DNA from: Salmonella enterica subsp. enterica serovar Choleraesuis
Lineage (GTDB): Bacteria > Pseudomonadota > Gammaproteobacteria > Enterobacterales > Enterobacteriaceae
Direction of reading: 5' to 3'
Length of the DNA: 64,000 bases
Assembly (NCBI GenBank): GCA_022846635.1
Contig: AP025685.1
Coordinates: 3,534,001-3,598,000 of the forward strand
In this document: piece after piece, positions 28,711-37,915 of the stretch
How the letters are laid out: each line of letters opens with the position of its first letter
Position numbering within the stretch: the first letter of the stretch is position 1
Made by a program: the position numbers and the translations under genes
The notes under the pieces: generated by a model
Databases searched by the model: none
What the model was told of the DNA's origin: nothing
The model's input: the letters and a program-made list of their open reading frames with translations, nothing else

Positions 28711-30093
28711 TTATAAGTCGTCAAAAATATTCAGAGCATCGGCCAGTTTTTTTACCCCAAACACCTGCATACCTTCCGGCAATTTACGCGGCATATTGGC
28801 ATGGGGAACGATGGCGCGCTTAAAGCCGTGTTTGGCCGCCTCGGTAATACGCTCCTGGCCACTCGGCACAGGACGAATCTCTCCGGCAAGGCCTACTTCA
28901 CCAAATACGACTAAATCCTGCGGCAAAGGCCGGTCACGCAGGCTCGATACCATTGCCAGCAGCAGCGCCAGGTCGGCGCTGGTCTCCATGACTTTTACAC
29001 CGCCGACAACGTTCACAAACACATCCTGATCAGCCATTTGCAGCCCGCCGTGACGATGCAGCACCGCCAGCAAAATCGCCAGCCGGTTCTGCTCCAGGCC
29101 CACAGCAACCCGACGCGGGTTCGACATCATGGACTGATCCACCAGCGCCTGGATCTCGACCAACAGCGGGCGGGTGCCCTCCCAAACCACCATTACCGAA
29201 CTACCAGCAGTGATTTCATCACCTCGGCTGAGGAAGATGGCCGACGGGTTACTGACTTCGCGCATCCCCTGCTCGGTCATGGCGAATACCCCAAGCTCAT
29301 TCACCGCACCAAAACGGTTTTTATGGCTGCGCAGGGTGCGAAAACGGGTATCGGCATCACCATCTAGCAAAATAGAGCAGTCAATGCAGTGTTCCAGAAC
29401 TTTTGGTCCAGCCAGCGATCCGTCTTTGGTCACGTGACCCACCATAATAATCGCCACACCGCGAGTCTTGGCAAAGCGCGTCAGATAGGCTGCCGTTTCA
29501 CGCACCTGAGCAACGCTGCCTGGCGACGACTGAACATCAGCCATATGCATCACCTGGATGGAATCGATAACCATCAGCTTCGGCTGTTCCTGCTCGGCCA
29601 CCAGGCAAATTTGCTCGATGCTGGTTTCCGATAGCATATTCAGATTATCAGCCGGCAGCCCCAGGCGATGGGCGCGCATCGCTACCTGCTGAAGTGACTC
29701 TTCACCGGTCACGTACAGCGTCTTCATGTTTTCCGACAGCTTACACAGGGTCTGGAGAAGCAGAGTCGATTTACCCGCCCCTGGGCTACCGCCAATAAGA
29801 ATGGCGCTGCCCGGAACGACGCCGCCGCCCAGCACCCGGTCAAACTCTTTAAAACCGGTTGAAAAGCGCGGCAGCTCCTCCAGGCTAATTTCAGAAAGTT
29901 TTTGTACTTTCGCTACTCCGGCATTCCCGGCATAGCCCGCCAGCCGCTCGTTGCGCGCCGCCTGCGGTGAGGCCGCAAGGCGCACTTCGGTGATAGTATT
30001 CCACGCCTGGCAGGCACTGCATTGCCCCTGCCAGCGCGGATAATCGGCACCACATTCGTTACAGACGAATGCGCGTTTGGCTGCTTTTGCCAC
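28711..30093 (-). CDS. radA: DNA repair helicase RadA (Sms)
   Basis: This 460-residue RecA paralogue has the E. coli RadA length. An N-terminal four-Cys zinc finger (Cys11, Cys14, Cys25, Cys28) is followed by a RecA-like core with Walker A LIGGSPGAGKSTLLLQ near residue 96, the KNRFG motif in LRSHKNRFGAVNE and a C-terminal Lon-protease-like domain. It promotes branch migration of recombination intermediates. It starts 15 bases after the end of serB, so the two are in one transcript. Confidence 0.97.
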   Translation of the reverse strand: MAKAAKRAFVCNECGADYPRWQGQCSACQAWNTITEVRLAASPQAARNERLAGYAGNAGVAKVQKLSEISLEELPRFSTGFKEFDRVLGGGVVPGSAILIGGSPGAGKSTLLLQTLCKLSENMKTLYVTGEESLQQVAMRAHRLGLPADNLNMLSETSIEQICLVAEQEQPKLMVIDSIQVMHMADVQSSPGSVAQVRETAAYLTRFAKTRGVAIIMVGHVTKDGSLAGPKVLEHCIDCSILLDGDADTRFRTLRSHKNRFGAVNELGVFAMTEQGMREVSNPSAIFLSRGDEITAGSSVMVVWEGTRPLLVEIQALVDQSMMSNPRRVAVGLEQNRLAILLAVLHRHGGLQMADQDVFVNVVGGVKVMETSADLALLLAMVSSLRDRPLPQDLVVFGEVGLAGEIRPVPSGQERITEAAKHGFKRAIVPHANMPRKLPEGMQVFGVKKLADALNIFDDL

Positions 30094-30108
30094 CCAAAAT
30101 CTCCTGGT

Positions 30109-31080
30109 TTATTCCTGATTGTAGCCGCCGGAAAGAATGCAAATGACCCCCATCAGGTCAGCATTACGAATAGTTACCTCGGCCTTTTTATTGACCTTTG
30201 GCTTAGCGTGATAGGCAATCCCTAATCCGGCACAGGCCAGCATAGGCAGATCGTTAGCCCCATCGCCAATGGCAACAGTTTGCCCGGCGGGGATATCATA
30301 CTCTTCTGCCAGCTGGTTTAGCGTCATTGCTTTGTAAGCTGCATCCACAATTGCTCCGGTGACTTTCCCGGTCAGATGCCCTTCACGGATCTCAAGCTGG
30401 TTAGCCACCACTGCATCCAGCTTAAGCAGGTCGCGCAGATGGTTAGCGAAAAAAGTAAAACCACCGGAAGCAATCGCAACCTTCCAGCCCATAGCCTGAA
30501 GACGCCCAACCAGGGAAATCAGACCCGGCATTAGCGGTAACTTTTCCAGCACACGATCGAGAATTTCAACATCAGCGCCTTCGAGAGTCGCCACTCGCTG
30601 ACGCAGGCTGGTGGCAAAATCAAGCTCACCGCGCATTGCGCGCTCAGTGACTTCAGCCACCATATCGCCGCTACCCGCCAGACGGGCAATTTCATCGATA
30701 CATTCGATCTCAATTGCGGTGGAGTCCATATCCATAACCAGCAAGCCCGGCTGGCGCAGCTGCGGAATTCTACCCAATGGCGCAACGTCCAGGCCGCCAT
30801 CATGAGCCAGCCGCGATGCGCGCGGCGTAAGGCCTCCGGCCAGACGCACCACCAGATAATCCTCAACCCACCAGGCATTGACGATAACCATCGCCGCACC
30901 CAGCTTACGTTGATATGCCGTTAAACGGGCTTTATCCAGACCACGGCCATAGAGCAACCATCCGGTCTGCCCCGCCTGATAGTCTAAAGGCATTACCTCG
31001 TCACCGCTTAGCGATAGCGGCAACCCAGGCCACAGGGAGACATCATCGGAAAGATCGCACCAGGTCAAACTGTTAGGCAT
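30109..31080 (-). CDS. serB: Phosphoserine phosphatase
   Basis: The 323-residue HAD-superfamily phosphatase releases serine from phosphoserine, the last step of serine synthesis. The start at 31080 gives MPNSLTWCDLSDDVSLWPGL, matching E. coli SerB (322 residues); the open frame up to 31428 is unsupported. HAD motif I is in LVMDMDSTAIEIECIDE near residue 110, and motif III/IV in AIGDGANDLPMLACAGLG. It is first in serB-radA-nadR and divergent from ytjB. Confidence 0.97.
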   Translation of the reverse strand: MPNSLTWCDLSDDVSLWPGLPLSLSGDEVMPLDYQAGQTGWLLYGRGLDKARLTAYQRKLGAAMVIVNAWWVEDYLVVRLAGGLTPRASRLAHDGGLDVAPLGRIPQLRQPGLLVMDMDSTAIEIECIDEIARLAGSGDMVAEVTERAMRGELDFATSLRQRVATLEGADVEILDRVLEKLPLMPGLISLVGRLQAMGWKVAIASGGFTFFANHLRDLLKLDAVVANQLEIREGHLTGKVTGAIVDAAYKAMTLNQLAEEYDIPAGQTVAIGDGANDLPMLACAGLGIAYHAKPKVNKKAEVTIRNADLMGVICILSGGYNQE

Positions 31081-31225
31081 TACGACTCCTGAAAAATCTG
31101 GCCGCTGGCGCACTGCACCGGCGGAGAGCAACTTAATGTATGGCAAGCACAAAACAACGCATGAGGCTACCTTGTCTGTAGCGCTTCTGGCAACATGCAA
31201 GCTACAAATTTTCGGCAGGTATTTT

Positions 31226-31885
31226 ATGACTGAGTTAAAACGTAAATTCCGGCTGCATCGGGTGGTGATTGTACTTATCTGCCTGGCACTGCTGGTAGCG
31301 TTGATGCAGGGGGCGTCCTGGTTTAGCCAGAGCCACCAGAATAGCCGCAACGCCCAGTTTGACGAACTGGGGCATACCCTGGCGCGCCAGGTAGGATATA
31401 GCCTGTTGCCGCTAATGAAAGGCAACAATCCCGATGTACGTCATATCACTTCAATACTGAAGCAACTCACCCACGATAGTCGGGTACTGGACGCCGCCGT
31501 ATATGATGCTGCTGGTGGCCTGGTCGCTCGCAGCGGTGAAGATGTTGCGGTTACCGACAGACTGGCGCTCAACGGGAAAAAAGCCGGGAGCTATTTCAGC
31601 CGGCAGATAGTGGAGCCTATTGAAGGCAAACATGCGCCCCTGGGCAGCGTACGCCTGACCCTGGATACCCACACCCTGGCAACCGAATCAGGCCAGGTGG
31701 ATAACACCACCAATATTCTGCGCCTGATGCTATTGCTGGCGCTGGCTATTGGTATCGTACTTACCCGAACCTTATTACAGGGTAAACGAACCCGCTGGCA
31801 GCAATCACCCTATCTGCTCACGGCCAGTAAAGCGGTGGAGGAAGAAACGCCGGATAATGACGATGCTCCAAATGGCAAACCGTAA
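31226..31885 (+). CDS. ytjB: SMP-family membrane protein YtjB
   Basis: The 219-residue product starts at 31226 (MTELKRKFRLHRVVIVLICL), matching E. coli YtjB/Smp (about 214 residues); upstream codons in the frame are not conserved. It has one transmembrane segment near the N terminus (about 12-30), a periplasmic region (about 31-165) and a second hydrophobic segment (about 170-188) before a short charged tail. This is the layout of a small membrane sensor-like protein. Its function is unknown. It is divergent from serB and 50 bases before lplA. Confidence 0.9.
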   Translation: MTELKRKFRLHRVVIVLICLALLVALMQGASWFSQSHQNSRNAQFDELGHTLARQVGYSLLPLMKGNNPDVRHITSILKQLTHDSRVLDAAVYDAAGGLVARSGEDVAVTDRLALNGKKAGSYFSRQIVEPIEGKHAPLGSVRLTLDTHTLATESGQVDNTTNILRLMLLLALAIGIVLTRTLLQGKRTRWQQSPYLLTASKAVEEETPDNDDAPNGKP

Positions 31886-31935
31886 CTGCCCGCTAAACGC
31901 GAATAATAAGTAAGCTTCACTACAAGGAAACCGTA

Positions 31936-32952
31936 ATGTCCAGCCTGCGTCTGTTGATCTCCGACTCTTACGACCCATGGTTTAACCTGGCCGTAGAAGA
32001 GACTATTTTCCGCCAGTTACCGCCAACCCAGCGGGTACTATTCCTCTGGCGAAACGCGAATACCGTGGTTATTGGCCGGGCGCAAAATCCGTGGAAGGAG
32101 TGTAATACCCGCCGAATGGAGCGCGACGGTATCCGCCTGGCGCGACGCAGCAGCGGCGGCGGTGCGGTGTTTCACGATCTGGGGAATACCTGCTTTACCT
32201 TTATGGCCGCTAAACCAGAATACGATAAAAGCGTATCTACTCAGATAGTTATAGACGCTCTGGCGCGCTGCGGTATCGCCTCCAGCGCCTCCGGACGCAA
32301 CGACCTGGTAGTCACCACCGCCGATGGCGAACGTAAGATCTCAGGATCCGCCTACCGGGAAACGCCGGATCGCGGTTTTCACCACGGTACATTACTACTG
32401 GATGCAGACCTTAGCCGGCTGGCGGATTATTTGAATCCGGATCCGAAAAAATTGCAGGCAAAAGGGATCACCTCGGTACGCAGCCGGGTCGCTAACCTTA
32501 ATGAGCTGCTGCCGGGGATCACGCATGAAGCCATCTGCGATGCGGTATGCGAAGCCTTCTTTGAACACTTTGGCGAGCGAACCGAAGCTGAACATATCTC
32601 TCCCGAGGCACTACCCGATCTGCCGGGTTTTGAAGAAAATTTTGCCCGTCAAAGCAGCTGGGAGTGGAATTTCGGCCAGGCTCCGGCTTTTACCCACACG
32701 CTAGACGAGCGCTTTGTCTGGGGCGGCATCGAGCTGCATTTTGATGTGGAGCGTGGCGTTATTAGCCGTGCCCAGGTGTTTACCGATAGCCTGAATCCCG
32801 CCCCGCTGGAAACGCTGGCAGCAGAGTTATCCGGCTGCCCATACCGCAGCGATGCGCTGCGTGATGCCTGTCTTGCATTACAGCAACGTTTTCCAGAGCA
32901 GCAGACTGAGCTTGGAGAGTTGGCTGGATGGCTGGCGGAGGCGGTACGGTAG
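31936..32952 (+). CDS. lplA: Lipoate-protein ligase A
   Basis: The 338-residue enzyme has the E. coli LplA length. It activates scavenged lipoate with ATP and attaches it to the E2 and H-protein lipoyl domains. Conserved parts include [20 protein letters not shown] near residue 33, the lipoate-loop [20 protein letters not shown] near residue 69, KISGSAYRE with the catalytic Lys near residue 133, and the C-terminal accessory domain. It is the last ordinary gene before the repeat array. Confidence 0.97.
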   Translation: MSSLRLLISDSYDPWFNLAVEETIFRQLPPTQRVLFLWRNANTVVIGRAQNPWKECNTRRMERDGIRLARRSSGGGAVFHDLGNTCFTFMAAKPEYDKSVSTQIVIDALARCGIASSASGRNDLVVTTADGERKISGSAYRETPDRGFHHGTLLLDADLSRLADYLNPDPKKLQAKGITSVRSRVANLNELLPGITHEAICDAVCEAFFEHFGERTEAEHISPEALPDLPGFEENFARQSSWEWNFGQAPAFTHTLDERFVWGGIELHFDVERGVISRAQVFTDSLNPAPLETLAAELSGCPYRSDALRDACLALQQRFPEQQTELGELAGWLAEAVR

Positions 32953-33009
32953 AGGGTGGCGGTGCTTTGCGCGCTTTAGGTGTTGTGATTAAGCCTGGTT
33001 TTCCACTTA

Positions 33010-33141
33010 TAAGAGCGCAATCAGCACCGGGATTATATATAGATATCTGCCAGCAGCGGCCTGTCTGAGGTATGGCAAAGCTCCGTTCACGTTCGTTTTG
33101 CAGAATATAATCCGCACATCATACGTGAACGGGTAAAGGGG
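33010..33141. repeat. Repeat unit R1 (short)
   Basis: R1 has the AAGAGCGCAA...CGGGATTA...GATATC head and the long-loop palindrome CCGTTCACG/CGTGAACGG (33083-33132) followed by GTAAAGGGG. It then stops where R2 begins, and lacks the rest of the unit. Confidence 0.8.
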
Positions 33142-33495
33142 AATCGCTGAAATAGCTGAGTGACATATAGATATCTGCCAGCAGCTACCTGTCTGGTATA
33201 TGGCAAAGTTCCGTTCACTTTCGTTCGCAGAATATACCCCGCACACCACACGTGAACGGGTAAAGGGGCTGTGCCGACAGCCCCTTTACAATCCCGGCGG
33301 CCCCCTGTTCGTCCCGGTGCTTCGCACTGCACTCACCTCCCGCGCTGTCTCCGGCAGTCGGCGGTACGCGACGTCCTGTCTTGTTCCGCCTCAGCCCGAC
33401 GTCCTGTCGGGCTGACCGTCTGCGTCAGCGCTCCGGTTCGCCGGGCCGGATGGAGGAGAATATTGCTGTAATTATTTTTCTTACAGCGGCAGGGT
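33142..33495. repeat. Repeat unit R2 (internally deleted)
   Basis: R2 has a variant head (GCTGAAATAGCTGAGTGACA) shared only with R3, then the palindrome at 33211-33259, the 11-bp hairpin at 33263-33288 and the middle third up to CGGGCCGGATGG near 33452. It then jumps to a short unique AT-rich piece (33460-33490). The 3' half of the unit is missing. Confidence 0.8.
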
Positions 33496-34130
33496 AATTG
33501 CTGAAATAGCTGAGTGACATATAGATATCTGCCAGCAGCTACCTGTCTGGTATATGGCAGAGTTCCGTTCACATGCGTTTCGTAGAATATAATCCGCACA
33601 TCATACGTGAACGGGTAAAGGGGCTGTGCCGACAGCCCCTTTACAATCCCGGCGGCCCCCTGTTCGTCCCGGTGCTTCGCACTGCACTCACCTCCCGCGC
33701 TGTCTCCGGCGGTCGGCGGTACGCGACGTCCTGTCTTGTTCCGCCTCAGCCCGACGTCCTGTCGGGCTGACCGTCTGCGCCAGCGCTTCGGTTCGCCGGA
33801 CCGGATGGGGGAACGGGCTTGCGCTGGTATTCAGGTAACGAACAGCAACAATTCTGTGGCTGTAAAAAGTCATAATCTGAAGCGACATCTCCCCGGCTGA
33901 AAATCGCCGACGCGTTTAAGGCTGACCGGGAGCGGCCACAGGGACGTGGCCGCAGGGCGGGAGCTGCATTGACGCAGCATATCGCCCGTGCCCGAGCAGG
34001 CAGCCGCAGGAAGCGGAGGGTACCGCACAGCGGCGATTTTGTGGCCGGTCGCGGGGGGGTGTTGGGGGGATGACGATTCATCCCCCCAACGCGCTCTGGG
34101 TGCCTGTATCCATATAAAAAAATGAACATG
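33496..34130. repeat. Repeat unit R3 (about 635 bases)
   Basis: This near-full unit has the R2-type head, the palindrome at 33565-33614, the middle third, and the 3' half ending with the hairpin TTGGGGGGATG at 34062-34072 paired with CATCCCCCCAA at 34079-34089. GCGGCCAC/GTGGCCGC near 33933-33954 forms another perfect stem. Confidence 0.85.
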
Positions 34131-34842
34131 AAAGAGCGCAACCTGCATCGGGATTACATATTGATATCGGCCTGTGAAAGTATCTCTAAATACCCTACGC
34201 AGGTTCCGTTCACGTTCGTTTCGCAGAATATAACCCGTACACCACACGTGAACGGGTAAAGGGGCCGTGCCGACAGCCCCTTTACAATCCCGGCGGCCCC
34301 CTGTTCGTCCCGATGCTGCGCACTTCGCTCGCCTCCCGCACTGTCTCCGGCGGTCGGCGGTACGCGACCTCCTGTCTTGTTTCGCCTCAGCCCGACGTCC
34401 TGTCGGGCTGACCGTCTGCGCCAGCGCTTCGGTTCGCCGGGCCGGATGGGGGGAGGATCTTGCTGCCCGTTGAGAGACGAACAGCAGCGATATTGCCGCT
34501 GTAAAAAACTAAAACCTGAAGCGACATTCTCCCGGCTGAAAATCGCCGACGCGTTTGAGGCTGACCGGGAGCGGCCACAGGGACGTGGCCGCAGGGCGGG
34601 AGCTGCATGGAAAAAAATGCCGGGAGCATTTTTTAACGACGCTTGCGTCGGCCCCGCAGGGGCGAGTCTCAGGGATGAGACGAGTAAACAGCATACCGCC
34701 CGTGCCCGAAAGGCAGCCGCAGGAAGCGGAGGGTACCGCACAGCGGCGATTTTGTGGCCGGTCGCGGGGGGTGTTGGGGGGATGGCGATTCATTCCCCCA
34801 ACGCGCTCTGGGTGCCTGTATCCATATAAAAAAATGAACATG
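34131..34842. repeat. Repeat unit R4 (712 bases, with a unique insert)
   Basis: This full unit has the AAAGAGCGCAACCTGCATCG head and the palindrome at 34206-34255. It carries about 72 extra bases at 34609-34686 not found in R3 or R5, including a terminator-like stem of AAAAAATGC and GCATTTTTT. One base in the 3' G/C hairpin is changed (CATTCCCCCA at 34791-34800). Confidence 0.85.
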
Positions 34843-35481
34843 AAAGAGCGCAACCTGCATCGGGATTACATATTGATATCAGCCTGTGAAAGTATCTCTA
34901 AATACCCTACGCAGGTTCCGTTCACGTTCGTTTCGCAGAATATAACCTGCACACCATACGTGAACGGGTAAAGGGGCTGTGCCGACAGCCCCTTTACAAT
35001 CCCGGCGGCCCCCTGTTCGTCCCGGTGCTGCGCACTTCGCTCGCCTCCCACACTGTCTCCGGCGGTCGGCGGTACGCGACGTCCTGTCTTGTTCCGCCTC
35101 AGCCCGACGTCCTGTCGGGCTGACCGTCTGCGTCAGCGCTCCGGTTCGCCGGGCCGGATGGGGGGAGGATCTTGCTGCCCGTTGAGAGACGAACAGCAGC
35201 GATATTGCCGCTGTAAAAAACTAAAACCTGAAGCGACATTCTCCCGGCTGAAAATCGCCGACGCGTTTGAGGCTGACCGGGAGCGGCCACAGGGACGTGG
35301 CCGCAGGGCGGGAGCTGCATTGACGCAGCATACCGCCCGTGCCCGAAAGGCAGCCGCAAGAAGCGGGAGGGAACTGCGCAGCAGCGATTTTGTGGCCGGT
35401 CGCGGGGGGTGTTGGGGGGATGGCGATTCATCCCCCCAACGCGCTCTGGGTGCCGATATCCATAAAAAAATAATGAACATG
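34843..35481. repeat. Repeat unit R5 (639 bases)
   Basis: R5 is nearly identical to R4 without the insert. The palindrome is at 34918-34967, the 11-bp hairpin at 34971-34996, CAGCCCGAC/GTCGGGCTG at 35100-35122 and the G/C-rich terminal hairpin at 35412-35439. Confidence 0.88.
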
Positions 35482-35709
35482 AAAGAGCGCAACCTGCATC
35501 GGGATTACATATTGATATCGGCCTGTGAAAGTATCTCTAAATACCCTACGCAGGTTCCGTTCACGTTCGTTTCGCAGAATATACCCCGCACACCACACGT
35601 GAACGGGTAAAGGGGCTGTGCCGACAGCCCCTTTACAATCCCGGCGGCCCCCTGTTCGTCCCGGTGCTTCGCACTGCACTCACCTCCCGCGCTGTCTCCG
35701 GCGGTCGGC
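35482..35709. repeat. Repeat unit R6 (truncated at the deoD side)
   Basis: R6 has the head, the palindrome at 35557-35606, the 11-bp hairpin and the start of the middle third. It ends abruptly at GGCGGTCGGC (about 35709), after which unrelated sequence leads to the deoD terminator. This sharp end marks one junction of the array. Confidence 0.85.
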
Positions 35710-35769
35710 TTCCATATAAGACGAGCCTGCGCTGGGAGCTATCCCTAACTGCACCAATTTCGTCGCAGT

Positions 35770-35797
35770 AAAAAAAACGGCGGCCATTTGGCCGCCG
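35770..35797 (-). terminator. Rho-independent terminator of the deo operon
   Basis: CGGCGGCCA at 35778-35786 pairs perfectly with TGGCCGCCG at 35789-35797. The deo transcript then runs into eight T residues (A run at 35770-35777 on the + strand), 25 bases past the deoD stop. Confidence 0.92.
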
Positions 35798-35822
35798 GAC
35801 GAGCACTCTAAAACCAGTAATC

Positions 35823-36542
35823 TTAAGCTTCATCGCCTAACAATACCGACTCCAGGGCAATTTTAATCATCTCGTTAAACGTCGTCTGACGCTCTGCTGC
35901 AGTCGTCTGCTCATGAGTACGAATATGATCCGATACGGTACAGATAGTCAGCGCTTTGGCACCAAACTCTGCTGCCACACCGTAGATCCCTGCCGCTTCC
36001 ATCTCCACGCCCAGGATCCCGTATTTATCCATCACGTCGAACATCTCCGGATCCGGGGTATAGAACAGATCGGCGGAGAACAGGTTACCTACACGTGCCT
36101 CAATACCCAGCGCTTTAGCCGCATCGGCTGCGTCACGCACCATACCGTAATCGGCAATTGCGGCGAAGTCGTGGTCTTTAAAACGCATACGGTTAACTTT
36201 AGAGTCGGTGCAGGCCCCCATACCGATAACCACATCACGCAGTTTCACATCGGCACGTACCGCTCCACAGGAACCCACGCGGATTATCTTTTTCACGCCA
36301 AAATCAGTGATCAACTCTTTGGTATAGATAGAGCAGGATGGGATCCCCATACCGTGACCCATTACCGAGATCGGGCGGCCTTTATAGGTCCCGGTATAAC
36401 CCAGCATGCCACGAACGTTGTTCACTTCACGTGGGTTTTCTAAAAAGGTTTCCGCGATATGTTTAGCGCGCAGTGGGTCGCCCGGCATCAATACGACGTC
36501 AGCAAAATCACCCATCTCAGCGTTAATATGTGGCGTAGCCAT
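35823..36542 (-). CDS. deoD: Purine nucleoside phosphorylase DeoD
   Basis: This 239-residue hexameric phosphorylase has the E. coli DeoD length. It splits purine (deoxy)nucleosides into base and (deoxy)ribose 1-phosphate. Conserved features are [20 protein letters not shown] at the N terminus, the phosphate-binding [24 protein letters not shown], and the catalytic Asp in CTVSDHIRT. It is the last gene of deoC-deoA-deoB-deoD, 77 bases after deoB with a hairpin in the gap. Confidence 0.98.
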   Translation of the reverse strand: MATPHINAEMGDFADVVLMPGDPLRAKHIAETFLENPREVNNVRGMLGYTGTYKGRPISVMGHGMGIPSCSIYTKELITDFGVKKIIRVGSCGAVRADVKLRDVVIGMGACTDSKVNRMRFKDHDFAAIADYGMVRDAADAAKALGIEARVGNLFSADLFYTPDPEMFDVMDKYGILGVEMEAAGIYGVAAEFGAKALTICTVSDHIRTHEQTTAAERQTTFNEMIKIALESVLLGDEA

Positions 36543-36591
36543 AATTATTCCTTGTTATCTGGCGCCTGTGCGTCAGGCAATCAATATGCAA

Positions 36592-36612
36592 ACGGCGCCC
36601 ACCGGGCGCCGT
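36592..36612 (-). other. Intercistronic hairpin between deoB and deoD
   Basis: ACGGCGCCC at 36592-36600 pairs perfectly with GGGCGCCGT at 36604-36612, seven bases past the deoB stop. Without a T run it is more likely an RNA stability element than a terminator. A related hairpin occurs between deoC and deoA. Confidence 0.65.
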
Positions 36613-36619
36613 GCGGTAA

Positions 36620-37843
36620 TCAAAACATCTTTTCGCCGTAATCCATTGGCGACAACCCAAAGTAATTAGCCAGGGTCTGCCCAATATCAGCGAAAGTTTT
36701 ACGATGGCCCAATGATCCCGGTTTCACCTTCGGACCAGCTACCAGCACGGGGATGTGCTCGCGGGTATGATCGGTGCCCTGCCAGGTTGGATCGCAACCA
36801 TGGTCGGCCGTAAGGATCAGGATGTCGTCATCTTTCAGCAACGCCAGCAGTTCAGGCAGGCGGCGATCGAACAACTCCAGCCCTGCGGCATAACCGGCAA
36901 CATCGCGACGATGACCCCAGGAGGAGTCAAAGTCTACAAAGTTGGTGAAGACAATGGTGTCATCCCCGGCTTGCTTCATCTCGGCAATAGTGGCGTCAAA
37001 CAGCGCATCCAGGCCGGTAGCTTTCACTTTTTTAGTGATCCCAACCTGGGCGTAAATATCGGCAATTTTACCCACCGAAACAACGTGACCATTCTTCTCA
37101 TCAACCAGCTTTTTCAGCACGGTTGGTGCCGGTGGTTCTACTGCCAGATCGTGGCGATTACCGGTGCGCTGGAAGTGACCAGGCTTATCACCGATAAACG
37201 GACGGGCAATAACGCGGCCAATGTTATAACCACCTTCGGTCAGCTCTTCGCGGGCAATTTCACACAGCTCATATAGCTTATCCAGCCCGAAAGTCTCTTC
37301 GTGGCAGGCAATCTGGAATACCGAATCAGCCGAAGTATAGAAAATCGGCTTACCGGTACGCATATGCTCTTCACCCAGCTCGTCAAGAATGACAGTACCA
37401 GAGGAATGGCAGTTGCCAAGGTAGCCCGGCAGATTGGCGCGTTTCACCAGCTTATCCAGCAGCTCCTGTGGGAAGCTGTTGGTATGCTCGGTAAAATAAC
37501 CCCAGTCAAACAGCACCGGTACCCCAGCAATCTCCCAGTGACCAGACGGCGTATCTTTACCCGAGGACATTTCGTGAGCCCAGGCATAAGCCCCGGTAAT
37601 CGGCGAGTTAGCGTCCATCCCGGCAGGAATAGTTCCGGTAGAGCCTTCGTGAGCTTTAGCCAGCCCCAGTTTGGTCAGGTTTGGCAGATTAAGAGGACCT
37701 TTACGCCCGGTATCTGCTTCACCGCGAGCGCAGGCTTCAGCGATATGGCCTAAAGTATCAGCACCTACATCTCCAAAACGCGCGGCATCTTCTGTCGCGC
37801 CGATGCCGAATGAGTCCAGCACCATAATAAATGCACGTTTCAT
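36620..37843 (-). CDS. deoB: Phosphopentomutase DeoB
   Basis: This 407-residue alkaline-phosphatase-superfamily enzyme, the length of E. coli DeoB, interconverts (deoxy)ribose 1- and 5-phosphate. The metal-binding N terminus [20 protein letters not shown] is preserved, as are [11 protein letters not shown] with the phosphorylated Thr and the metal-binding [20 protein letters not shown] near the C terminus. It lies between deoA (72 bases) and deoD. Confidence 0.98.
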   Translation of the reverse strand: MKRAFIMVLDSFGIGATEDAARFGDVGADTLGHIAEACARGEADTGRKGPLNLPNLTKLGLAKAHEGSTGTIPAGMDANSPITGAYAWAHEMSSGKDTPSGHWEIAGVPVLFDWGYFTEHTNSFPQELLDKLVKRANLPGYLGNCHSSGTVILDELGEEHMRTGKPIFYTSADSVFQIACHEETFGLDKLYELCEIAREELTEGGYNIGRVIARPFIGDKPGHFQRTGNRHDLAVEPPAPTVLKKLVDEKNGHVVSVGKIADIYAQVGITKKVKATGLDALFDATIAEMKQAGDDTIVFTNFVDFDSSWGHRRDVAGYAAGLELFDRRLPELLALLKDDDILILTADHGCDPTWQGTDHTREHIPVLVAGPKVKPGSLGHRKTFADIGQTLANYFGLSPMDYGEKMF

Positions 37844-37915
37844 AATTTCTCCTGCGTATGCGCTTATATACGCTCTCCGCGTTAAGAAAAAACAGCGATC
37901 AGAACAGTATGACGG

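Larger units (their letters stand above)
33010..35709. repeat. Array of six related, hairpin-rich repeats between lplA and deoD
   Basis: This 2.7 kb array holds six copies of one element, each anchored by CCGTTCACG ... CGTGAACGG at 33083, 33211, 33565, 34206, 34918 and 35557. The first copy is short, the second is internally deleted, copies three to five are near full length (635, 712 and 639 bases), and the last is cut off abruptly at about 35709. The units are GC-rich, carry several perfect inverted repeats and contain no convincing gene. E. coli has yjjJ at this place. I see no transposase, reverse transcriptase, cas gene or obvious target duplication. The function is unknown. Confidence 0.9.

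Noticed and set aside
30109..31428. Longer serB frame with 116 extra N-terminal codons
   Set aside because: The extra part overlaps the divergent ytjB promoter and start and has no similarity to SerB; the start at 31080 matches the family.
33271..35185. GTG-started small frames of 65-71 codons in repeat units R2-R5, with similar products starting PTAPLQSRRPPVRPG
   Set aside because: They begin inside the loop of the 11-bp hairpin, have no ribosome binding site, have Arg/Pro/Ser-rich composition typical of GC-rich non-coding DNA, and equally long frames occur on the other strand. Their conservation follows from the repeat itself.
33010..35709. CRISPR array
   Set aside because: Units are hundreds of bases long with near-identical content and no short repeat-spacer pattern, and no cas genes are nearby.
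33010..35709. Retron or diversity-generating element, suggested by the stem-rich repeats
   Set aside because: No reverse transcriptase gene is present in the window and the array has no coding partner.
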